A stretch of 64,000 nt of DNA from Villigracilis sp024434165 (GTDB lineage: Bacteria; Chloroflexota; Anaerolineae; Anaerolineales; Villigracilaceae): assembly GCA_030263665.1 (NCBI GenBank), contig SZPK01000008.1:329531-393530 (forward strand), written 5' to 3'. The position numbers and the translations under genes are program-made. The notes beneath the pieces were generated by a model. That model saw only the letters and a program-made list of their open reading frames with translations, ran no database searches and was not told where the DNA came from. Every line of letters starts with the position of its first letter. The stretch's first letter is position 1. Below are positions 57,303 to 64,000 of this stretch, piece by piece.

Positions 57303-57914
57303 TTATTTGTTCTGTCTCAAAAATTCGCGCGTCGCCTCGATCCTGGATTTCTCCACCCTGCCTGCGGCTTCCCAATGGTCGAGTAACTGCGTGATGGTCA
57401 ACACGGCGTGGAGGTTGAAGCCCGCCTGCTCCAGCGTCTCCTTTGCGCCGGACTGCCTGTCCACCAGTACGACGACATCTTTCACAACCAGGCCCGCGCC
57501 CGTCAATTTTTCGATGGCTTCGAATTTGCTCCCACCGGTGGTGGCGAGGTCGTCAATGATGACCGCCGTCTCGCCCGCCTGATACTCGCCTTCGATCTCG
57601 GCTTTCGTGCCGTAGGTCTTCACTTCCTTGCGCGGGTAGATCATGGGATAGTTCCCCGCGAGGCTGATGGCGGTGGCGATTGGAATCGCCGCGTAAGGCA
57701 GTCCCGCAATTCGGGAAAAGTGGAGGGTCGAGAGAATTGGCAGGTACGCCTGCGCCACCTCAGCCAGTAATTTGGGATGGGAAATGATCTGCCGCAAGTC
57801 AATATAGATGGGGGATGTCAGCCCCGATTTGAGGATGAATTCCCCAAACTTGATGCAGCCCGCTTCGAGAAGACCATCGGCGAGGGCGGAGAGATGCGCA
57901 TTGGATTGAGTCAT
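57303..57914 (-). CDS. pyrE: Orotate phosphoribosyltransferase
   Basis: Cytoplasmic enzyme of 203 residues that joins orotate and PRPP to give OMP. The PRPP motif is VIIDDLATTGGSKFEAIEKL; IYIDLRQIISHPKL, GLPYAAIPIATAISLAG and RKEVKTYGTKAEIEGEYQAGE are typical of PyrE. VVVLVDRQSGAKETLEQAG follows. It is the last gene of the pyrF-fic-deoxyribosyltransferase-pyrE unit, 3 nt after the preceding stop. Confidence 0.97.
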   Translation of the reverse strand: MTQSNAHLSALADGLLEAGCIKFGEFILKSGLTSPIYIDLRQIISHPKLLAEVAQAYLPILSTLHFSRIAGLPYAAIPIATAISLAGNYPMIYPRKEVKTYGTKAEIEGEYQAGETAVIIDDLATTGGSKFEAIEKLTGAGLVVKDVVVLVDRQSGAKETLEQAGFNLHAVLTITQLLDHWEAAGRVEKSRIEATREFLRQNK

Positions 57915-57917
57915 GGG

Positions 57918-58373
57918 TTATTTCCTGCCTGTTTTCGAATATCGGGTGAGAATGCCGGAGGCAAGTTCGTCGAGCGTGCCAACCTGCTCGATGCCGAACC
58001 GGATGCAAAGCGCATCCACATGGGCTTTATGTTTGTATTCTTTCGGACAGCGTACGATCAACCTGCCGCTGCGGGCGAACAAACCGAATTCCAGCAGCGT
58101 GATGGGCGCGGCAGAGTCGTGATTGAAATACATGGCAATGAGGCTGGCTTGCTCCAGTCCGTTTACCTCCCATTCCACCTGTTCGCGGAACGTTGGGTCG
58201 TCCGCGGTCATTTTCAACGAGGAATAATCGTCGCTGCGGGGGTCGAGGAAAATGATATCGTGCTCCTTCAAGCGATTCACCAGTCCGGCGCGCCAGTCAT
58301 CGCCCGCCACACTGCCGGAAAGGAAAACAGAAAATCCCTCCTCGAACGGTCCGCGCGCTTTGATGATTTTCAT
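57918..58373 (-). CDS. Nucleoside 2-deoxyribosyltransferase-like protein
   Basis: A 151-residue protein. FSVFLSGSVAGDDWRAGLVNRLKEHDIIFLDPRSDDYSS, then EQVEWEVNGLEQASLIAMYF and PITLLEFGLFARSGRLIVRCP, follow the Nuc_deoxyri_tr2 pattern, with the catalytic Glu in LLEFGLF. It may exchange or cleave deoxynucleosides, or hydrolyse nucleotide signals. Its start overlaps the stop of fic (ATGA) and it ends 3 nt before pyrE, so it belongs to the pyrimidine operon. Confidence 0.85.
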   Translation of the reverse strand: MKIIKARGPFEEGFSVFLSGSVAGDDWRAGLVNRLKEHDIIFLDPRSDDYSSLKMTADDPTFREQVEWEVNGLEQASLIAMYFNHDSAAPITLLEFGLFARSGRLIVRCPKEYKHKAHVDALCIRFGIEQVGTLDELASGILTRYSKTGRK

Positions 58374-59370
58374 CTTTTTTTCCGTTTAATGGTATCCATG
58401 TATTGTCGAACTGCCTTGCGGGTTGTAAACCAGTTCCGTCCGCGTTTGGCTGCTTCGATGCGCCCCAGGCGCGCCAAAAGGCTGAGGTACTCCTGCGAAT
58501 ACGGAGTCGCTTGCGCAGCCTCGGCAAGCGAAAGCCATGTTTCCTCCTTCTTCGGCTTCTCCACCTGCGTGCCGGCAGCCTCAAGATAAAACATCAGACT
58601 CCGTTCCGCCGCCCTGCCGACAAAATTAACAAGCGGTTTTTCCCTGCCGTTATCGGCAAGGGAAAGTACGCGGTAATAGGCTTGACGGTCTGTCCGCAAA
58701 ATAATGGCGGGAGGATATCCATGCTGCATAAGCAGCAGGTTCATCACAAGCCGTGCAGTACGTCCGTTCCCATCCACAAACGGGTGGATGCTAAGTAGTC
58801 GGTCATAAGTTTTTAGAAAACAAATTCCTGCTCATGCCGCCGTCCTCGGCGGCGGGGACGCCGCCGGGAGCGTATTTTTGTAAAATTACTACTTAACAAG
58901 GCGGTGATGAGCCAGCGCCGCGAGAATCACAGGATGCGTATTTTTTCCCGCCCGGGCAAGCCATTTTCCCCATTCATCCATGCGGCCCGGCACATCCCAT
59001 GCTTCCGGCGGGGTATGTGCGGCTCCAACGATCCGTACCTGAGAGGTTCGATAACTTCCCGCGCTGGCATCGTCAATTTTCGAAAGCACCAATTTGTGAA
59101 CCTGGCGGACATGAAACGGAGTTATGGTCTCTTCCTGGTCGGCAAGTTTCTCCACATATTGAATTGCGTCGCGGTGATTGGTAACTTCAAAATGTTCCCG
59201 TAGTGTTTTGCCGCCTATGGTCAAGCCTGTCTCCAATATGAGGCGGGTCTCCTGAAGCGTAATGGTACTGCCCTCGATGGCGTTGGAGTTGTAAATCCAC
59301 TCCACCTGGATATGCTCCCGCAGACGGTGCACCACTTTTCAATACGGTCGAGCAGGCGGGCTTCAAGCAT
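58370..59370 (-). pseudogene. Fic-family protein gene interrupted by a MITE
   Basis: The two halves are 58889-59335 (N-terminal: EWIYNSNAIEGSTITLQETRLIL and the Fic core helices, ending LAAALAHHRLVK) and 58370-58777 (DGNGRTARLVMNLLLMQHGYPP and the rest). The active-site motif HPFVDGNGR is separated from its helix by the inserted element; removing 58794-58895 restores HHRLVSIHPFVDGNGR in frame. Fic proteins usually transfer AMP to target proteins. The SxAIEG motif (NSNAIEGS) is the inhibitory type. The C-terminal 60 residues (SLAEAAQATPYSQEYLSLLARLGRIEAA) look like a HTH DNA-binding domain. A further frameshift may exist near 59335, because MLEARLLDRIEK from ATG 59370 is in another frame. In the pyrF-pyrE unit. 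Confidence 0.8.
58794..58893. mobile_element. 100-bp MITE with TA target duplication in fic
   Basis: The element begins AGTAGT and ends ACTACT and is flanked by TA on both sides (58792-58793 and 58894-58895). A TA duplication is the mark of IS630/Tc1-mariner-type transposition. The interior is a palindromic GC block (GCCGCCGTCCTCGGCGGCGG plus GACGCCGCC) related to the insert in gcdH. No transposase is encoded. Confidence 0.7.
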
Positions 59371-59378
59371 GATGCACC

Positions 59379-59423
59379 AGTTAATATCGGATAGATGAAG
59401 TATTATACCATCCGATATTAACT
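59379..59423 (-). promoter_or_regulatory. 14-bp inverted repeat around the fic promoter
   Basis: AGTTAATATCGGAT (59379-59392) and ATCCGATATTAACT (59410-59423) are perfect arms. The 17-bp centre contains TATAAT on the minus strand (59407-59402). A protein bound to the dyad would cover the promoter of fic, so autorepression by the Fic C-terminal HTH is possible. Confidence 0.75.
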
Positions 59424-60242
59424 GTTTTTTTCCAAATCTCGTTTGACGTGCAGGATCTGATCGCGTATCTCCGCCGCGGCTTTGCCGGGGTGATCGGCGC
59501 GCGAGATGGCGCGGGAAATCGGCAGCAACAGTCCCTTGCCATCGGCGCGCAAACCGGATTTCAACGTGATTTCCAGTTCGCCGCCCTGCGCGCCGACGCC
59601 GGGCGCAAGGAACCATAAATTGGGCGCGGCGGCGCGGATGTTTGCAACAACTTGCGGGTGAGTCGCACCGGCTACCAGCCCGATGTTATTTCTGACATTC
59701 CACGTTTGGGCAAGCCGCGCAACATGGATGTGCAGCGGCTCGCCGGATGCCAGCGTCAGGTCCTGCAAATCGCCAGACCCCGGGTTGGACGTTTTGCACA
59801 GCAGGAACACGCCTTTCTCCTGATTTTTGATGAACGGGTCAATGGAATCTCTTCCGAGATACGGATTCAACGTGATGCAGTCCACGCCGAGCGATTCGAA
59901 CGCGGATTGGGCGTACGCCTCCGCTGTTGACGAAATATCCCCGCGCTTCGCATCCAGGACGATGGGGATGCGCGAGCCCATTCGGTCTGATTCTTCTCTG
60001 ATGGCTTCGATGACCTGCTTCAACGCCGACCATCCCTCCGCGCCGAAGACCTCGAAGAACGCAGCGTTGGGTTTGAAGGCTGCGGCGTAGCGCGCGGTTT
60101 GATGGACGAGATTCAGGCAAAAGGTCCGGGCGGAGGCGGCGGTGGGGCTTGGGAGGTCGGAGAGGTGCGGGTCGAGTCCCACGCAGAGCAGGGAGGAACA
60201 GTCATCCACACGTTTTTCCAAAAAGGAGAAGAAGGTTTCCAT
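59418..60242 (-). CDS. pyrF: Orotidine 5'-phosphate decarboxylase
   Basis: Cytoplasmic TIM-barrel enzyme of 274 residues making UMP from OMP. LCVGLDPHLSDLP and the catalytic DAKRGDISSTAEAYA are present, followed by PYLGRDSIDPFI and APGVGAQGG. Length and motifs fit the longer type 2 PyrF. The 3' end overlaps the inverted repeat of the fic promoter. It is the first gene of the pyrimidine unit; a palindromic repeat lies before it. Confidence 0.97.
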   Translation of the reverse strand: METFFSFLEKRVDDCSSLLCVGLDPHLSDLPSPTAASARTFCLNLVHQTARYAAAFKPNAAFFEVFGAEGWSALKQVIEAIREESDRMGSRIPIVLDAKRGDISSTAEAYAQSAFESLGVDCITLNPYLGRDSIDPFIKNQEKGVFLLCKTSNPGSGDLQDLTLASGEPLHIHVARLAQTWNVRNNIGLVAGATHPQVVANIRAAAPNLWFLAPGVGAQGGELEITLKSGLRADGKGLLLPISRAISRADHPGKAAAEIRDQILHVKRDLEKNS

Positions 60243-60257
60243 AAGGCGTCTCTGGTT

Positions 60258-60303
60258 TCAAGAAAAGACCCCAAAGGTCTCGAAGACCTTCAGGGTCTTG
60301 GGG
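60258..60303. repeat. AAGACCCC/GGGTCTTG palindromic repeat
   Basis: AAGACCCCAAAGGTCTCG and AAGACCTTCAGGGTCTTG are imperfect inverted halves. It lies between the lamin-tail gene and pyrF and could form a hairpin in either transcript. Confidence 0.6.
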
Positions 60304-62763
60304 CTATTCGACAAACGATTTCCATTTGGCGTCCGCGTCGGGGATGAACAGTTTATCCAGCCAGCCGGTTTTGTCCCAATAAAGCGGATTCCAAATTCCC
60401 GCCCCGTAGCCGCGGCATTCAGCGAAGAAGAAATCGGCGGGGATGGTATCGGGCAGGTCGCAGACGGGCGATTCGGCGTTCCCGCCCGGCGAGGCTGGGA
60501 CGCTGCCTTCGCGCGTGTTGGTCAGGTTCGGCGTGGGGATGCAGTCGTCGAACCAGCCGTCGTCGAAGACGTTGCCGTCGGGCAGGCGGCAGATGGAACG
60601 GTCTTCGGCTTTGGCGACAGTGTAGGTGTAGGCGTCGTAGATTTTCCCGTTCGGAGCGATGAGGCGCACGGTATCGCCGCCGTCGGAGAGCAGGATGTTG
60701 GTATCCAAGGCATAGAAGACGATGCGTTCATCCGGTTTCAGGGTGATACTGGGCAGGGTGTACGGACTGGAACCGCCGTTGGGGTCGTCATCCAGTTTCC
60801 AGCCGCTCAGGTTGAGATCAATGGCGGCGAGGTTTTTGATCTCGATGAATTCGTCGTAGACATCCGTGCGGCCGTCTCCGTTCCAGTCGTAGCCGGGGCG
60901 CGGGAGGATTTCGTTGATGATGGGACGCGGGTCAATCCTGATGGTGGGCGGCGGGAGCGTGCGCGTGGGTGTGCGCGTCTTGGAGGGTGTGGCGGTGGGT
61001 GCCGGGGTGTTGCTGCGTTTGGGCGTGCCCATGATGTCGCCGCCGTTCGCGTTCTTCCCGTTCTTCTTCGTGCCGTTGTTGGTGAACCAGGTACTGTCGT
61101 TCTCCGGCGAGACGCCGATCCTTTCCATGGAGCCGTAGGTGGAGGAACTGCCCTTGGGCCACGAGCCGCCGCTGCCGTTGGCGGTATCTATCACCCGGTT
61201 CGAGTTGTCGCGCAGGTACAGGATTTCGCCGCTGTTGGAAAGCGTCCCCGTGTAGATCTGGTCTGCGGCAATATCGGAGACCGTCCGGTTATCGTCGCGT
61301 TCGAGCAGGAAGTATCCGCCGGCGGGGATGACGCCGCTCAATGTGATGCTTGGCGTTCCATCGTAGGCTCTTAACGTCCAGCCGGTGAGGTTGACATCCC
61401 GGTTGCCGGGGTTGTACAACTCGATCCACTCATCGTCGGGGAGGCTGCTGGCTGTGCCAGCCCAGGCAACCTCATTGATGACGATGGAGCGCATCGGGAA
61501 GGTTGTGGGCGTGACGGTGCGGGAGGGCGTGCGGGTGGGCGTGAGCGTGAGGGTGGCAGTGAATGTGGGCGTGAGCGTGGAAACGAGATTGAAGTTGGGC
61601 AAGCCCGGCGTGCCGTGCACGAAATTTCCCGCCGCGTCGTGCGCGGTCCATGAGGAAGGCTGGTTGTTGGAAACCCAGCCGGAGGCGGTATCCGCCGCGG
61701 CGGTCGAGCCGTTGACCAGCCGTTCCATGCTGTAAAAATTCGGGGAGCCGCTCCCGGCGGGCCAGGCGCCGCCGTCGCTGTTGGCGGTATCCATGACCGT
61801 GCCGTCCGGCTTGCTCAGGCGGAGGACATCGCCCGCATCGGAAAGCGTGCCGGTGTAAATCTGATTTGCAGTGACGTCGCTGACGGTCAGGTCGCGCGCG
61901 CGTTCGAGCAGGAAAAACCCTTTGCCGGGGATGACGCCGTTGAGGACGATATCCACCGAGCCGTTATCGCTGACCAGCCGCCAGCCTGAAATGTCAATCG
62001 GCGTGGAGCGGGTGTTATACAACTCGATCCATTCGTCGTTGGCGGTGGCTAAGGTGCCCGACCATGCTACCTCGCTGATGATGACTTCTCTGGGAACTGG
62101 TGTAAACGTGAATGTAGGTGTACTTGTCGGCGATGGAGTAAGTGAAGGAGTGAATGTCGGCGTGACATTCAACATGGCATTCTCACTTCTAGGTGTTCCA
62201 TTAATCAGGTTGCCAGTTGCATCTAATGCGACTCCCGCACCTTGAAAGGTAGTCCAAGATAAATTGCCATCTGGAACAACTCCAACTCTCTCCATACTAC
62301 TGGCAGGTGATGTAATCCCAGCTGGCCATGTACCACCATCAGAATTCGCAGTATCTACAACGGTACTGTCGGCAGCCAATAGGCTCAGGACTTCGTTAGT
62401 GTCATCAAGATTTCCAGTGAATATAAGATCTTCTGTTACATTCGTGACATTGCTTGGACTACTTACATCATTTTCAAGTAAAAAGTAACCTCCCGCCAAA
62501 ATTGTTCCCGACAAAATGACATTAGGAGTTCCATCAGCAGCTACGAGGCGCCAACCCGTTAAGTCAATGTCAGTTATACCTGGGTTATATAGTTCAATCC
62601 ATTCATCATCAGGCGATGCAATCGTACCAGACCAGGCGACTTCGTTAATTACGATATCTAACGGAGCAGCATAAACTACACTATTTAGCGGACTTACTAT
62701 TCCGACAAATAAAGTTACGATTGAAAAGATTATAGCGTGCCTAATGAGTAGTTTTTTCTGCAT
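60304..62763 (-). CDS. Exported protein with four lamin-tail domains
   Basis: An 819-residue surface or secreted protein. A signal peptide ends near VVYAAPLD. Three similar domains start IVINEVAWSGTIASPDDEW, VIISEVAWSGTLATANDEW and VINEVAWAGTASSLPDDEW, each followed by IELYNP-type and GWRL-type strands, and a fourth starts PIINEILPRPGYDWNGDGRTDVYDEFIEI. These are lamin-tail (LTD) beta domains, often found on secreted nucleases and adhesins. Linkers are Thr/Pro/Ser-rich. The first domain is coded by AT-rich DNA while the rest is GC-rich, so the gene is probably mosaic. ATG 62763 starts 10 nt after the stop of the nuclease gene, so the two are coupled. Confidence 0.85.
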   Translation of the reverse strand: MQKKLLIRHAIIFSIVTLFVGIVSPLNSVVYAAPLDIVINEVAWSGTIASPDDEWIELYNPGITDIDLTGWRLVAADGTPNVILSGTILAGGYFLLENDVSSPSNVTNVTEDLIFTGNLDDTNEVLSLLAADSTVVDTANSDGGTWPAGITSPASSMERVGVVPDGNLSWTTFQGAGVALDATGNLINGTPRSENAMLNVTPTFTPSLTPSPTSTPTFTFTPVPREVIISEVAWSGTLATANDEWIELYNTRSTPIDISGWRLVSDNGSVDIVLNGVIPGKGFFLLERARDLTVSDVTANQIYTGTLSDAGDVLRLSKPDGTVMDTANSDGGAWPAGSGSPNFYSMERLVNGSTAAADTASGWVSNNQPSSWTAHDAAGNFVHGTPGLPNFNLVSTLTPTFTATLTLTPTRTPSRTVTPTTFPMRSIVINEVAWAGTASSLPDDEWIELYNPGNRDVNLTGWTLRAYDGTPSITLSGVIPAGGYFLLERDDNRTVSDIAADQIYTGTLSNSGEILYLRDNSNRVIDTANGSGGSWPKGSSSTYGSMERIGVSPENDSTWFTNNGTKKNGKNANGGDIMGTPKRSNTPAPTATPSKTRTPTRTLPPPTIRIDPRPIINEILPRPGYDWNGDGRTDVYDEFIEIKNLAAIDLNLSGWKLDDDPNGGSSPYTLPSITLKPDERIVFYALDTNILLSDGGDTVRLIAPNGKIYDAYTYTVAKAEDRSICRLPDGNVFDDGWFDDCIPTPNLTNTREGSVPASPGGNAESPVCDLPDTIPADFFFAECRGYGAGIWNPLYWDKTGWLDKLFIPDADAKWKSFVE

Positions 62764-62772
62764 TTTCACCAG

Positions 62773-63708
62773 CTAGCCTTCACAGCCGATACCATCCCCG
62801 TCCCTATCAAATCTATGGGGGTCAGGCGGTAAAACCTGAAATTGTCTATAAGGAATGTCTGGACAATCCAAATCTGGAGGTGGAGGTGGAATACAAACTC
62901 CTGGATATGACGGATGACAATTGGAACCTGTAGAACCACTGCCAGCAGGGGTATTAAGAACTGGAGCAGGGGTCGGTGGTTGCCAAATACCAATTGAGGA
63001 ATTTTTGGCAGAACTCTCAGCCATTCTTAAACTTTCTTCGCAAGCAATATCAGGTGGGTAAGCAATAGCCTTTGCGTATCCTTTTTCAACCAATTCATAA
63101 TTAACAAATGTATTGTCTACAATTATGTATCTGAGGAGTCGTCCATATTGATCAGTTTCCGAAATGTCTTTGATAAGCATTACTTCTTTTTGAAGAACAA
63201 GCTCAGAGTTTTTGGCTTTTGCCTCTGAACTATAAAATTGACCACTTATTTCTGGCGTATCAATACCTATATATCTAACACTAAAAACCTTTTCATCAAA
63301 ATAAACTTTTATTGTATCTCCATCTACTACTTCTACTACTTTCGCTACTTCGACCTCGTTTAACGGAATACAATCTGCACCCTCAATGTTTTTTGTAACA
63401 CTAGTTGGCTCTGGTGATAATGTAATGGTGGGTTCTGCGGTGAAGGTTGAGGTGGGAATTTCCGTTGACGTCGGCAGCGCATTAGCTGTGGATGTGTACG
63501 ACAAAAAGATACCTGCCTCGGCTGTTAGATATGCGTGAGTATAAATAAGATTTACATCCTGTGTTGGTACCGCAGACGACGGGCTAAGAGCAAGCAGACT
63601 ACAACACGCAGTCGGAAGTAGGCACACCAAGAATACAAGAGAAAGCATCAATATCTTGTTAATACCACTTCGTTGCCAAGCAATTTTTATATCATTAATG
63701 AACTTCAT
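62773..63708 (-). CDS. Secreted staphylococcal-nuclease-like lipoprotein with excalibur domain
   Basis: A 311-residue exported nuclease. The N-terminus has a hydrophobic helix and LLPTACC, a lipobox-like site. After a Thr/Pro/Ser linker, the SNase fold is seen: VVEVVDGDTIKVYF, VRYIGIDTPEI (Arg and Asp of the active site), DQYGRLLRYIIVDNTFVNYELVEKGYAKA. The C-terminus ends DRDGDGIGCEG, the calcium-binding excalibur motif. It likely degrades DNA or RNA outside the cell. The coding DNA is clearly more AT-rich than most of the window. It is co-directional with the lamin-tail gene. Confidence 0.88.
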   Translation of the reverse strand: MKFINDIKIAWQRSGINKILMLSLVFLVCLLPTACCSLLALSPSSAVPTQDVNLIYTHAYLTAEAGIFLSYTSTANALPTSTEIPTSTFTAEPTITLSPEPTSVTKNIEGADCIPLNEVEVAKVVEVVDGDTIKVYFDEKVFSVRYIGIDTPEISGQFYSSEAKAKNSELVLQKEVMLIKDISETDQYGRLLRYIIVDNTFVNYELVEKGYAKAIAYPPDIACEESLRMAESSAKNSSIGIWQPPTPAPVLNTPAGSGSTGSNCHPSYPGVCIPPPPPDLDCPDIPYRQFQVLPPDPHRFDRDGDGIGCEG

Positions 63709-63904
63709 AATATCCTCCGCTATTATTCGTTGTTAAATGTATCTCCTCACGAGATTATATATCGAACTTTTCATGGAAAAGGCACAGGCGTGAATCCGCT
63801 CCACACGTGGAACCAGCCGCGGGCGCAGCGTGAAGCGGAGTCTGCACGTGAAATTATACCCTTGTCGGGTACGGGTACGCCACCCTGTCATCGGGGAAAT
63901 AAAA

Positions 63905-64000
63905 TAACCCGAGTTGCTGCCTTGGTTTCAAGAGGCTTCCCTCACCCCAAACAAGGTTATATCTTCTGGGATGACTTCCCCCTCTCCCGATGGGAGAGGG
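63905..64000. repeat. 96-bp direct repeat, copy B (runs to the window edge)
   Basis: It matches 56981-57076 with one mismatch and probably continues past the window end. The rest of the 63709-63904 gap is AT-rich and then GC-rich with no gene seen. Confidence 0.95.

Overview
This window reads as chromosomal DNA of an Anaerolineae-type Chloroflexota bacterium. The signs are moderately high GC, threonine/proline-rich linkers on exported proteins, DUF5317 and lamin-tail-domain proteins, STAND-type regulators, and many families of short palindromic repeats that sit between genes and even inside them. This placement is an inference from gene content; no rRNA or tRNA gene is visible.

Layout. 1-4.4 kb: a phenylalanyl-tRNA synthetase operon (pheS, a four-helix-bundle gene, pheT) behind a T-box leader. 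4.5-12.3 kb: a degenerate P-loop protein, a transmembrane Ser/Thr kinase with a beta-propeller-like sensor, a 5-copy tandem repeat, pyrD, a YdeI-like protein, a secreted peptidase-like lipoprotein and an esterase. 12.4-18.2 kb: dnaE and a GT39-like membrane protein. 18.3-29.6 kb: a signalling region. It holds a STAND/TPR/BTAD regulator followed by two small peptides, DUF5317 and an HD-GYP protein, then an XRE-type membrane protein, then a four-gene set laid out like a Bacillus ComQXPA quorum-sensing system: a PDZ-containing membrane histidine kinase, a 56-residue candidate pheromone precursor, a polyprenyl-synthase-like modifying enzyme and a NarL-type response regulator. 29.8-38.3 kb: a crotonase, small membrane proteins, a fused BsuBI/PstI-type restriction-modification enzyme, a HAD phosphatase and a GNAT protein. 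38.4-47.3 kb: pdxST, a GntR(YtrA)-slipin-SdpI-DUF4177-CPBP cluster containing two parS-like palindromes, a PEP/pyruvate-binding protein and dnaN. 47.4-56.9 kb: DUF5671-like membrane protein, PepF, a rhodanese lipoprotein with an in-frame TGA exactly at its catalytic Cys position (probable selenoprotein), a cupin, glutaryl-CoA dehydrogenase, glutamate dehydrogenase and a PaaG-like crotonase. 57.3-60.2 kb: a pyrimidine operon (pyrF, a Fic gene broken by a 100-bp MITE, a deoxyribosyltransferase-like gene, pyrE). 60.3-63.7 kb: a four-domain lamin-tail surface protein and a secreted nuclease, partly AT-rich and probably mosaic.

The two most notable items are the ComQXPA-like cassette at 25.2-29.6 kb, which has a candidate shared operator (core CTAACGRRC) upstream of its kinase, its regulator and the neighbouring XRE gene, and the candidate selenocysteine rhodanese at 51.9-52.3 kb. 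A third theme is palindromic repeat insertion into coding sequence: pheT (two different families), dnaE and gcdH tolerate in-frame copies, while fic has been broken by one. All identifications were made by reading the sequence; no database search was run.
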